DNA from: CAYRFE01 sp964423645 [NCBI: uncultured bacterium]
Lineage (GTDB): Bacteria > Macinerneyibacteriota > Macinerneyibacteria > Macinerneyibacteriales
DNA: 64,000 bases
Assembly: GCA_964423645.1 (NCBI GenBank)
Contig: CAYRFE010000011.1
Span: forward strand, 1 to 64,000
Direction of reading: 5' to 3'
Under the pieces are notes generated by a model. The model saw nothing but the letters and a program-made list of their open reading frames with translations, did no database searches and was not told where the DNA came from. Of the stretch, positions 8,212-15,741 are shown in pieces. How positions within the stretch are numbered: position 1 is the stretch's first letter; each line of letters begins with the position of its first letter. The position numbers were made by a program, and so were the translations under genes.

Positions 8212-9396
8212 ATGGCTGGTAGTCTCAGTAATAACAAAAAACTAGGATTATTGACGATAACGTTTGCTGTATTGTATTTTATACCATTTAGTCATCCGCG
8301 CATTATTCAGGCGATCAACGAGGCATTTATCATGCTCGGAGATTATGCGAGAGAGCATGTTCTTTTGTGTCTGGTTCCCGCGTTATTCATAGCCGGTGCG
8401 ATCGGTGTGTTTCTCAATCAACAGGCGGTCATAAAATACCTCGGCCCGAAAGCGAAGCCTGTCGTGGCATACGGTGTGGCAGCGGTGTCTGGAACGATCC
8501 TCGCAGTATGTTCGTGCACTATTTTACCGTTATTCAAGGGTATTTATAAAAAGGGTGCGGGGTTAGGACCGGCGATCGCATTTTTATATTCAGGGCCTGC
8601 CATCAATGTGCTTGCGATCGTCTTGACCGCGAAAATACTCGGGTGGAAAATCGGTCTAGCACGTGCCATCGGGGCGATTGCGTTTGCGGTGGTTATCGGT
8701 TTGTTGATGCATCTTATTTTCAAAAAGGATGATGAAGCACGCACTGCTGATGAGCGCATGTTTAAAGATTACGGCGCGGCGAGCGGGCGTTCATTACTGA
8801 AAAATGCATTATACATGGCATCGATGATAGGTATTCTTGTGTTTCTCAACTGGGCGCAATCGCGCGGATCGTCTGCACTGTGGGATGCCGTGTATTCGGC
8901 AAAATGGTATGTTGCGGGAGCTTTCGGGCTTGCGCTTGTGTATATGCTTTTTGCGTGGTTTAAAAAGGATGAACTCAAGGATTGGACTGTGGCGACACGC
9001 GATTTTGCGTTGCAAATAATCCCGTTGCTTTTCGGCGGAGTACTTGTAGCCGGTTTCTTTTTGGGAAGACCGGGGTATGAAGGATTGATCCCGAACGCAT
9101 GGGTAGCTTCGCTTGTAGGTGGAAACAGCATTTTTGCGAACTTTTTTGCATCAATTTCAGGAGCGCTTATGTACTTTGCCACACTGACCGAAGTACCGAT
9201 ATTGCAGGGGCTTATCGGTTCCGGTATGGGGCAAGGGCCTGCGCTTGCATTACTGCTTGCGGGACCGTCGTTGTCGTTGCCGTCGATACTTGTTATCGCA
9301 AGTGAGATCGGATGGAAGAAAACGCTTGTATATGCAGGACTTGTGGTGGTGTTATCCACTGCGGTCGGCTATGCATACGGTTTGTATGCCGTGTAA
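8212..9396 (+). CDS. DUF318 (ArsP-like) permease
   Basis: A 394-residue inner-membrane protein with two hydrophobic halves of four to five helices around a charged loop (KKDDEARTADER, about residues 170-185). It belongs to the permease family that includes ArsP (organoarsenical efflux) and SO_0444-type metal exporters. A Cys pair in the first half, AVCSCTILPLFKG (about 100-112), and the repeated GPALxLLLAGPSLSLPS are typical. An export role for arsenic or another metal is inferred from context. It follows the DGC gene by one base without a clear ribosome binding site. Confidence 0.82.
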   Translation: MAGSLSNNKKLGLLTITFAVLYFIPFSHPRIIQAINEAFIMLGDYAREHVLLCLVPALFIAGAIGVFLNQQAVIKYLGPKAKPVVAYGVAAVSGTILAVCSCTILPLFKGIYKKGAGLGPAIAFLYSGPAINVLAIVLTAKILGWKIGLARAIGAIAFAVVIGLLMHLIFKKDDEARTADERMFKDYGAASGRSLLKNALYMASMIGILVFLNWAQSRGSSALWDAVYSAKWYVAGAFGLALVYMLFAWFKKDELKDWTVATRDFALQIIPLLFGGVLVAGFFLGRPGYEGLIPNAWVASLVGGNSIFANFFASISGALMYFATLTEVPILQGLIGSGMGQGPALALLLAGPSLSLPSILVIASEIGWKKTLVYAGLVVVLSTAVGYAYGLYAV

Positions 9397-9409
9397 TGAA
9401 AGGGATGAT

Positions 9410-9835
9410 ATGAACGATAGTTTTGATTTCGTCGATAAGGGAATGTGTATCAACGATATCGTGTATCTGCGTCCTTCCGAAGCTCTTTATTTTATTGAAA
9501 AGGGCGCGATCCTTGTCGACCTGCGGGAGGAAGAGTATAAAAACGGCAGGGAATTTGCGGTAAAGAATTTACTGTGGATGCCGTATCATCTGTTTAAAAC
9601 AGAGTATTCGACACTTCCGAGCGATACGTTGCTTATTATTGCCGATTATGTGGGTTTACACAGCAAAGAGGCGGTCATGCTTCTTAAAGAGCACGGTTAT
9701 ACGCAGCTTGCGTCACTCAACGGGGGGATAATCGCGTGGGTTGAGGGTGGATTTCCTACTACTTTGAATAAAGATGATGAGTTGATAGGGAGTTGTGCGT
9801 GTCAGCTGAAGCCGAGGAAGAAAACGAAGAGATAG
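9410..9835 (+). CDS. Rhodanese-domain protein lacking the catalytic cysteine
   Basis: A 141-residue protein with a single rhodanese fold: VDLREEEEY-like strand (residues 36-43), active loop, and GGIIAW (105-110). In the loop ADYVGLHSK (78-86), Asp79 occupies the position of the sulfur-accepting Cys and His84 that of the usual Arg, so sulfurtransferase activity is unlikely. A short tail with GSCACQ (127-132) and a lysine-rich end follows. The ATG at 9410 has AAAGGGA before it. Remnants homologous to its last 20-30 codons recur at 15601-15675 and 16380-16453, marking boundaries of the accessory array. Confidence 0.85.
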   Translation: MNDSFDFVDKGMCINDIVYLRPSEALYFIEKGAILVDLREEEYKNGREFAVKNLLWMPYHLFKTEYSTLPSDTLLIIADYVGLHSKEAVMLLKEHGYTQLASLNGGIIAWVEGGFPTTLNKDDELIGSCACQLKPRKKTKR

Positions 9836-9875
9836 AGAGATATGGAGCGGGGGAACTAAAAATTATAACCACCGT

Positions 9876-9961
9876 GCTGGCTTTCAATATTAAAACCACA
9901 AAGGTATCAATCTGCACGAAAGGTTTTAGTACGTACAATCTTTCAAGTTATAGAAAGCCAG
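9876..9961. promoter_or_regulatory. Nested inverted repeat between convergent genes
   Basis: CTGGCTTTC (9877-9885) pairs with GAAAGCCAG (9953-9961), and inside it AAAACC (9892-9897) pairs with GGTTTT (9922-9927). It lies between the convergent ends of the rhodanese gene and the polymerase operon. It could be a bidirectional terminator, although no T-tract follows, or a structured RNA at the 3' end of the polymerase transcript. Confidence 0.45.
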
Positions 9962-9992
9962 TATAGTCAGTCAATAGTATGTCACACGAATT

Positions 9993-11588
9993 TTAATCAT
10001 CATTATAAAAATCTTCAAAATTTACTTTCGGAATAATTGACGGGCATTCATTTGAAAAAGCGTTTTTGAAAGCTTTTTCAATTATTTCCATGTATTCAAG
10101 TTGCTTATTAATTGGTATTTGAAAAAGTGCAGCATCATGCATTGGAATTAAAAATTCAATTTCATCAAAACTTCTTAATTCGATTAATGCTTTTTTGAAA
10201 ATAAGTGAAGCTGTACCCTGAATCTTTTGACTTAAAACCCAACGTTTTTCATAATTATAAAGGAATTCCTTTTGTCTTGTTCTGTATCTGAAATTTCCAT
10301 TAGCTGTCCCGATTTTACCATTTTTAAGTAAAAATACTTCCTGTTCATTTTTGTAAATTGGCAAACCGGGAAATTCCTTAAAAAAAAGTTCAATTTTAGA
10401 ACTAATTTCACTTGAAGTGCTCCCAAAATAATCATTCAATAAATTATTTAGTGTTGTTTTTGTCATTCCATAAATATATGATAAAAAAAATATCTTGCAT
10501 GCTTTGCGATAATCTTTGCTACCAAACACTTTTATACTCAATTGTTCATACACATCACCTGCATTATAACATGAAATTAAATTCTCATCTTGTGCTTTAT
10601 CAGCTAAAATGCCTGGCTCGAATTGACCGAAATCGGCATAACAAAATATCTTGGAAGGTTCAGGTTGAAATATATTACGTGAATTCTTTCTTAATTGTTG
10701 AATAAGAGGTTGTTTTATTAGAATTCGACTTGTTATTGTTCCAATTGGGTCAAACATTGGATATATTTTTTTTTCAATATTTGTAAGTTTTAACAAAATT
10801 GATTTATCTTGTTTTAAACGATTTAGTGAATATAGCAATTTTAGTAATGGATTAAATTCCGCACCATGTCTAAGAATATCTTGATATGTCTTAGTTTTAA
10901 GTGTTTTAGCCGCATAATTAAGTCCGAAGGTGTTAAGCAAAGGAATTATTTCTGCCGATGATTGAATATTGTAAATATTATGTTCGTATCTTAATTTATC
11001 TTGGATTAAAAATATTTCATTATCTATTTTTGAAAGTTTATTTTCCAAAATACCATTATCCACTAAAATACCCTTATATTGTCTAATATATAAAATATTG
11101 CTGATTGGTAATTCTATTGAAAAAAATCGGCTATATTCTCCTTGACTTTTTAATTTTTCTATTAGTCGGTTATATGCTTCTTTCAAAGCGACAACTAATT
11201 TTTTAATTAAAAAGAGCTTATTTTCTATGTTCTTTGACGGTTGCCGAAGCAAATTAATTAACTGATTATATTCTTCCTTTTCGAAATAATTTATAACAAG
11301 TTGCCCCCAATTCCAAGGCTCAAATTTTTCGAATTCTTTATTTGGTAAACCTATTGCAAGTTTTGCAATTTGTGAAATATCAACAATAGAAACAGGTAAT
11401 TTTACAGAATTTAATCTTAAATTGTCAATTAAAAGATGTGGATTAAAAGTAACAATAGGATCATTAATATTGGTTATGTCTTCAATCTGAATTTCATTAA
11501 TGTCATCTGAATTCTCAAAACATACATAATATTCTCCTTTTTTTTGAATATCGTAAAAATCAATAATGCTGATTAAAAACTGTACCAT
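9993..11588 (-). CDS. Family-A DNA polymerase paired with a reverse transcriptase
   Basis: A 531-residue polymerase I-like protein without a 5'-nuclease domain. Residues 1-100 resemble a degenerate 3'-5' exonuclease fold (TFNPHLLIDNLRLN, then SIVDISQ). The polymerase domain is complete: GTITSRI (283-289), motif A YADFGQFEPG (317-326, Asp319), motif B RKACKIFFLSYIYG (361-374, Lys365), KIQGTASLIFKKA (455-467) and motif C MHDA (483-486, Asp485, with Ala in place of the usual Glu). The two metal-binding aspartates and the motif-B Lys are intact, so it should synthesise DNA. The start lies one base after the reverse transcriptase stop, without its own ribosome binding site, so translation is coupled. 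It is AT-rich like its partner and unlike the ars genes. Its role is inferred as second-strand or accessory synthesis in a defence system. Confidence 0.88.
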   Translation of the reverse strand: MVQFLISIIDFYDIQKKGEYYVCFENSDDINEIQIEDITNINDPIVTFNPHLLIDNLRLNSVKLPVSIVDISQIAKLAIGLPNKEFEKFEPWNWGQLVINYFEKEEYNQLINLLRQPSKNIENKLFLIKKLVVALKEAYNRLIEKLKSQGEYSRFFSIELPISNILYIRQYKGILVDNGILENKLSKIDNEIFLIQDKLRYEHNIYNIQSSAEIIPLLNTFGLNYAAKTLKTKTYQDILRHGAEFNPLLKLLYSLNRLKQDKSILLKLTNIEKKIYPMFDPIGTITSRILIKQPLIQQLRKNSRNIFQPEPSKIFCYADFGQFEPGILADKAQDENLISCYNAGDVYEQLSIKVFGSKDYRKACKIFFLSYIYGMTKTTLNNLLNDYFGSTSSEISSKIELFFKEFPGLPIYKNEQEVFLLKNGKIGTANGNFRYRTRQKEFLYNYEKRWVLSQKIQGTASLIFKKALIELRSFDEIEFLIPMHDAALFQIPINKQLEYMEIIEKAFKNAFSNECPSIIPKVNFEDFYNDD

Positions 11589-11589
11589 A

Positions 11590-13233
11590 TTAAGATATAA
11601 TATCTGGTAAATAATTAAATAATTCAGACATACGCAGTGGTTGAGGTGGATTAATATACATATCTTTATAATCAGAATTTAGAACAGAATAGCAACCTTC
11701 ATATTCAGGTAAGATGTAAGGTTTTACATGTTTTTCAATGACGGTTTTATAATCTAAATCTTTAACAGAAATTAAAGCTAATCTTTGTGTGAAGAAATCA
11801 GTAAAATTACTGAAATTATTAGCAATAAACATTTTATCGTGAACTGTTCCTAATGCAGCCAAATATAAACACGAACCAGCAATTTCAGGTTTTAAACTTC
11901 TTCCATCTTTGATGTTTTTTCTTGCTAATTTAATCAAAGAATCACTTTTATAATCGTGTGAAACCATTAATTGCCACAAATAATATGATTGCCACTCATA
12001 TACACTTTTATCAGGATTTGATAAGATATCAGTTAATGAAATAAAATGCTCTTCGTTTAATTGAACACATCGTAAAAACTTTATAAAAGAATCTGACGAC
12101 CATGGTTGCTCAATTAATTCTATAATTATACGTGGAATTATTTCTGAAACGTCTATAAGTCCTTTAAGAGTTTTATTTCGTAATAATGTTTCAAAACGAT
12201 TTACACAAAAACGAAACTCTCTATCTTGTGTTTTTTTATCTCGAATTAATTCTAAAATTTTTCGTCTTAACATTGGTACAGCTTGCTGAATATCTTCCGC
12301 TCTTTTCTTTTTCAAACGACTATCTATACCCTCTATCGTTCTATCTGGGCTAGGCAAAAAATCAGTGAGCTTGACTTGGTCATCAGGATTGTTTTTGTTA
12401 AGTATCTGTGTTTTTTTTGAGTTTACATTTAAACCCTTTTTTCTAAGTTCTGCAATTAAGTCTTTAAGATATTTTCTTGCTTTAAACCTATCAGGACAAG
12501 TAAATCTAATATCGTCCATATAACGATAATAATTATAACCATTTGAAATCATTTCATGGTCAATACTGCTTAAATAAATATTAGCAAGAAAAGAAGATGG
12601 ATTTCTGTTTTGTGAAATTCCTCTTTGAGTATGTGGAACTGTCCATTTTTTTAATAATTTAAATAACATTTCAAGAACTTTTTTACATTCTTTTTCCTCT
12701 TCAACATTTAGTTTTAAATCGGGTAAAATATTTTTTTTTAATTCATCTATTAAGAGATTTACATTAATATTTTCAAAAAAATTGGTTAAATCAGTAACTA
12801 AAAGTATAGGATTAGTTTCATTAAGTTCTGATTCTATTTTTCTATTAAACTGCAACCACTGTTCAACTCCATTTATGAAAAAATATCGCTCATGTCCTTT
12901 TTGGTTATCCAGACGATGAGAATAAACATTTGGTTTTAATATTTTATCAAAATATGGTGCTATTTTATCAACTAATGCCTGATACATTATTCTGTCAAGC
13001 ATATTTGTCTCTATTGAATGTCTGATAACAAAACCAGATTTAGGAATATCGAAATGACAAGAAATTGTCGGCTCGTATTTGAGTTTAAATTTTTCTAATT
13101 TTTCTTTAATTATTTCTGGTTTTAAGTAATCCTCAAATAGAAAAGGATCTTGAAACCAATCATCTCTCATGTCACACTTAACTCGCTTTATTGCAAGGTC
13201 TATATCAAATTGAACACCCTCTATATCTATCAT
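11590..13233 (-). CDS. Reverse transcriptase of the UG/Abi-like type
   Basis: A 547-residue protein. The N-terminal ~300 residues hold the reverse transcriptase palm and fingers: LLVTDLTNFFENI (144-156, Asp148), GISQNRNPSSFLANIYL (205-221) and the catalytic YRYMDD (236-241). LRKKGLNVNSKKTQIL (263-278) is motif 6. Residues ~300-547 are helical and resemble the alpha-repeat C-terminus of Abi/UG reverse transcriptases. There is no intron maturase or HNH domain, no retron VTG motif, and no variable-region partner, which argues against group II introns, retrons and diversity-generating elements. Strongly AT-rich, with no Shine-Dalgarno before the ATG. Known UG/Abi enzymes act in phage defence; that role here is inference. 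Confidence 0.88.
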   Translation of the reverse strand: MIDIEGVQFDIDLAIKRVKCDMRDDWFQDPFLFEDYLKPEIIKEKLEKFKLKYEPTISCHFDIPKSGFVIRHSIETNMLDRIMYQALVDKIAPYFDKILKPNVYSHRLDNQKGHERYFFINGVEQWLQFNRKIESELNETNPILLVTDLTNFFENINVNLLIDELKKNILPDLKLNVEEEKECKKVLEMLFKLLKKWTVPHTQRGISQNRNPSSFLANIYLSSIDHEMISNGYNYYRYMDDIRFTCPDRFKARKYLKDLIAELRKKGLNVNSKKTQILNKNNPDDQVKLTDFLPSPDRTIEGIDSRLKKKRAEDIQQAVPMLRRKILELIRDKKTQDREFRFCVNRFETLLRNKTLKGLIDVSEIIPRIIIELIEQPWSSDSFIKFLRCVQLNEEHFISLTDILSNPDKSVYEWQSYYLWQLMVSHDYKSDSLIKLARKNIKDGRSLKPEIAGSCLYLAALGTVHDKMFIANNFSNFTDFFTQRLALISVKDLDYKTVIEKHVKPYILPEYEGCYSVLNSDYKDMYINPPQPLRMSELFNYLPDIIS

Positions 13234-13267
13234 AATATGTATTTCAGATTTTTTTTGTCATTGCGAG

Positions 13268-13392
13268 TAACGTTGGCGGTATGAAAAGTTGCCGATTGCG
13301 GGCGATTTCCTGTCAAGTTACACAAAAGTTGAAGCGGGCTACAAACCTTAAATAACCTACTGAACCGGCAATTTTTTATACCGCGTGTTAGC
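13268..13392. repeat. Long inverted repeat, attC-like or ncRNA-like
   Basis: Arms 13277-13294 and 13366-13383 form an 18-bp stem (CGGTATGAAAAGTTGCCG and CGGCAATTTTTTATACCG) with two G-U pairs if read as plus-strand RNA. A 71-nt loop separates them. On the minus strand the element begins CTAACACGCGG and ends CCGCCAACGTTA, matching the RYYYAAC/GTTR-type simple sites that bound integron attC elements. It sits between the nuclease stop and the reverse transcriptase start, so it could be a cassette recombination site or the structured RNA used by the reverse transcriptase. Confidence 0.6.
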
Positions 13393-13420
13393 GGTTCGGG
13401 CTTAATTTTCATCCAATTTG

Positions 13421-15391
13421 TCATTGAACTAAAACCTCCCATTCATCTGATGTCAATTCTATTGTTTCCATTGCTTGGTAGCAAAGTTTTTGAATACTTT
13501 GAGCCGATAAATTAACCTCAATATAATAATCATTTTGTAGTTGTCTTATTGCTCTAAATTTATTTTTGTCTTTACCAACATACCTTGGAAAATTGTGGGC
13601 TATAATTTCAAACTTTTCTGGTTCAAGGTCAGCAATAACATTAAGAGTTTGCTCCATTACATCTCTCCATGTCTTAACCTCAAAATGCTGACCCAGAATC
13701 TTGAGTCCTGTAGGAGTCGTCCCTGTAACTTCATGGATGTCGGATGGAGAGGAATTTTCTTGGCCAAAATAACTCCAAATATCAAGTGCCTTTTTTGCAA
13801 GACTTTCTGCTCTACTTTCAATTTCAGTTCTTGTCCAAGAAGGAATATCCGCGAAATACTTATTTATCTCAAGATGACTTTCATTCAATGTTTGCTTTTT
13901 GATTGGAAATTCATCATTAGATAATTCCGTATTGTATGCAGTAAGTGTTAAGTTGCCTATTGTATGTAAATAAAGTTCGTGAGTTTCGTCCCATTCTTCG
14001 CCTAGGTGGTTCTGCCACCATTCAGAAAGTGTTTGAGGCATAACATGTTCTATGGTCAAATTTTCAAAAGGGGCAGCTTCTTTATGATTAAAATTGCTTT
14101 CAATAGTTTCTAAAATCAATTTGGTTTTTACTACTCTATCACCACCTCCATAAAACTTTGTTTCACGAAAACGCAAGAAAAATTCGTTGTCTTTAGGATA
14201 TCCTTTGCTTTGTAAAATTGTTTTAAAGCCGTCTATAATACTTTCCGAATATTTTGATTGTATTAAAGGATATACCGTTGGGAAAATCTTATTTAATTGA
14301 TTAGTAGCAATATTGCAAACAAACCTCCTAATAAGATAGTTTTCTAAGGTCTTTAAAATGGTCACAAATCCATTTTTGTCAATTTTCCCTTCACTATAAT
14401 TACTGTAAAAATTCAGGAGTAAAGGATATGCAGTTGTGACTTCAATCCTGTTCAATCGTCTAAACATTCTTTGAAGCTCATGTTCTTGTTCAAATTCAGG
14501 ATATTTGAACCGATGATAATAAGTGGAGTATTCCTTTAATTTCCTAAGGTAATCAGTTGCATTTGTAGTAGAAACACTATCTTTTAAAGCATAATAGACA
14601 TCGCCTTGTTTAATGATATTTCCATCCTTCATCAAGTAATGTCGGATAAATTCAGTTAAATCTTCATTGAGTGCAGTTTGCATTGGAAGCCAATAGCTCT
14701 TGTAAACTTCTTCTTGATTATCAATATGAATTCGCATAAAAAAGAAGTTTCTGATAAGGTCAGCCTGTGTTAAAGGTCGACCTTTAGCATTGAGGCTTTC
14801 AAAAACTAAATATGGATTATCGTCTGCGTCTAGAACAATGCTAACTACTGAAAAATAACTTGTTATAACTTTTTTAAGTTTTTCATGTTCAAGTTCTACT
14901 TGTCTGAATTTCTTTTCAAAAAATGTGTATGCTCTTGTAATTTGGTTTTCTTTTTCGTTAGGATGTCCATTGATTAAGTTTTGATAGGTTACCCTGTCAA
15001 CTTGAGTAGGTATTAATTTGTAATGGTCAATTCCGTCTTTGTATTGATTAACAAGAAGAGTATTGTTTATTTCATCTGCGAAACGAATATTTTGACTTTC
15101 TCGTGCCTTGTTGCGTAGCAATGTAAGTAAGATGAAAATTGTTGTCAATCGCTGTTGCCCATCTATGAGCAAATATTTTGCAACACCCTCAGGGACAGAA
15201 ACTGTTGGCATATTTACAATAGAACCGATAAAATGTGTTCTTGGATTTTCCATTTCACAAAGCTCTACAAGGTCTTTCCATAGAACTTCCCATTCTTTTG
15301 CCGTCCAGCTATAAGTTCTCTGAAAAAGAGGAATCACATATTGTTTAGTTCCTTCAATAATGTCTTGTAGTTTTGTTTCTTTTGCTTGCAT
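13421..15391 (-). CDS. DUF262/DUF1524 (GmrSD-type) restriction protein
   Basis: A 656-residue protein with the GmrS-like DUF262 domain followed by a GmrD-like DUF1524 nuclease domain. DUF262 shows FQRTYSW (23-29) and the NTP-site motif DGQQR (77-81). The DUF1524 part shows the His-Asn motif IEHVMPQTL and GNLTLTAYN near residues 435-480. A further C-terminal domain of about 100 residues, unrecognised, ends the protein. Family members such as GmrSD are NTP-dependent type IV enzymes that cut glucosylated hydroxymethylcytosine DNA of phages. No Shine-Dalgarno precedes its ATG, which lies six bases after the stop of a leader ORF. Likely first main gene of the operon with the reverse transcriptase and polymerase. 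Confidence 0.88.
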   Translation of the reverse strand: MQAKETKLQDIIEGTKQYVIPLFQRTYSWTAKEWEVLWKDLVELCEMENPRTHFIGSIVNMPTVSVPEGVAKYLLIDGQQRLTTIFILLTLLRNKARESQNIRFADEINNTLLVNQYKDGIDHYKLIPTQVDRVTYQNLINGHPNEKENQITRAYTFFEKKFRQVELEHEKLKKVITSYFSVVSIVLDADDNPYLVFESLNAKGRPLTQADLIRNFFFMRIHIDNQEEVYKSYWLPMQTALNEDLTEFIRHYLMKDGNIIKQGDVYYALKDSVSTTNATDYLRKLKEYSTYYHRFKYPEFEQEHELQRMFRRLNRIEVTTAYPLLLNFYSNYSEGKIDKNGFVTILKTLENYLIRRFVCNIATNQLNKIFPTVYPLIQSKYSESIIDGFKTILQSKGYPKDNEFFLRFRETKFYGGGDRVVKTKLILETIESNFNHKEAAPFENLTIEHVMPQTLSEWWQNHLGEEWDETHELYLHTIGNLTLTAYNTELSNDEFPIKKQTLNESHLEINKYFADIPSWTRTEIESRAESLAKKALDIWSYFGQENSSPSDIHEVTGTTPTGLKILGQHFEVKTWRDVMEQTLNVIADLEPEKFEIIAHNFPRYVGKDKNKFRAIRQLQNDYYIEVNLSAQSIQKLCYQAMETIELTSDEWEVLVQ

Positions 15392-15397
15392 ATCTTA

Positions 15398-15523
15398 TTA
15401 TTTCGATTCGTTATTGAGTTGCACTGTCCCCTTAGCCTGACCGCTAACGTTAGTGTATACGCCATATGGCGTATAGCCGCCCATATTTGTAAGTATCACG
15501 CCATAGCGAGTAGATTTTTTCAT
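15398..15523 (-). CDS. 41-residue leader ORF before the GmrSD gene
   Basis: A short ORF beginning ATGAAAAAATC with GAGGA seven bases upstream, the only good ribosome binding site in this operon. It starts 43 bases after the -10 box and ends six bases before the GmrSD start codon. Its first residues, MKKSTRYG, match the start of a nine-codon ORF (MRKYPQYG) at the equivalent position before the acetyltransferase at 17051-17080. It runs through the CTAACGTTAG and 20-bp palindromes. It may simply feed ribosomes into the foreign gene; no protein family recognised. Confidence 0.5.
   Translation of the reverse strand: MKKSTRYGVILTNMGGYTPYGVYTNVSGQAKGTVQLNNESK
15444..15475. promoter_or_regulatory. 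Two adjacent perfect palindromes
   Basis: CTAACGTTAG (15444-15453) and the 20-bp perfect palindrome TATACGCCATATGGCGTATA (15456-15475) lie between the unit 1 promoter and the GmrSD start. The longer one could be an operator or an RNA hairpin in the leader. The shorter resembles the AACGTTA recombination core of the element at 13268. Confidence 0.55.
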
Positions 15524-15565
15524 ATATCCTCAACCTTTCGGTGGTTACATCTATCCACCAAACCG

Positions 15566-15594
15566 AAACTAACAGATATTTTACGCAGTGTCAA
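15566..15594 (-). promoter_or_regulatory. Promoter of accessory unit 1 (GmrSD-RT-PolA)
   Basis: On the minus strand: TTGACA (15594-15589), a 17-bp spacer, TAGTTT (15571-15566). The downstream ~45 bases (GGTGGATAGATGT..., ending in the leader ATG) match the equivalent region below the promoter at 17123-17151. Confidence 0.8.
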
Positions 15595-15600
15595 TAGGAA

Positions 15601-15714
15601 GGCGGTTTTCCAACCACGCTGACTAAAGACGATGAGTTGATAGGGAGTTGTGCGTGTCAGCTGAAGACGAGGAAGAAAAAAAGCACAGCGAGTGTGGGGG
15701 CACACAGGCAATAG
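15601..15714 (+). pseudogene. Rhodanese 3'-end remnant, copy 2
   Basis: The frame from 15601 encodes GGFPTTLTKDDELIGSCACQ, then LKTRKKK, aligning with residues 113-138 of the intact rhodanese at 9410-9835. Many differences between the copies are silent, so the piece derives from a once-functional, diverged homologue rather than a fresh local duplication. No start or upstream part exists. It abuts the minus-strand promoter of unit 1 and faces the end of the membrane-protein gene. Confidence 0.85.
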
Positions 15715-15741
15715 AACTTTCCGCATACCGGTGAGCTATTT

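Noticed and set aside
8769-9359. A 196-codon ORF opposite the DUF318 permease
   Set aside because: It is the antisense shadow of a clearly conserved membrane protein gene and has no start signals.
9836-9992. attC site downstream of the polymerase gene
   Set aside because: TATAAC and GTTATA occur at the edges, but the arms between them do not pair as in the element at 13268-13392.
11590-13233. Retron, group II intron or diversity-generating reverse transcriptase
   Set aside because: No retron VTG motif, no maturase or HNH domain, no intron RNA ends, and no variable-repeat/template-repeat pair or accessory protein nearby.
9769-15690. Insertion-sequence flanking direct repeats around the defence unit
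   Set aside because: The repeats are about 70 bp of diverged coding sequence (the rhodanese tail), not short exact target duplications, and no transposase or integrase is present inside.
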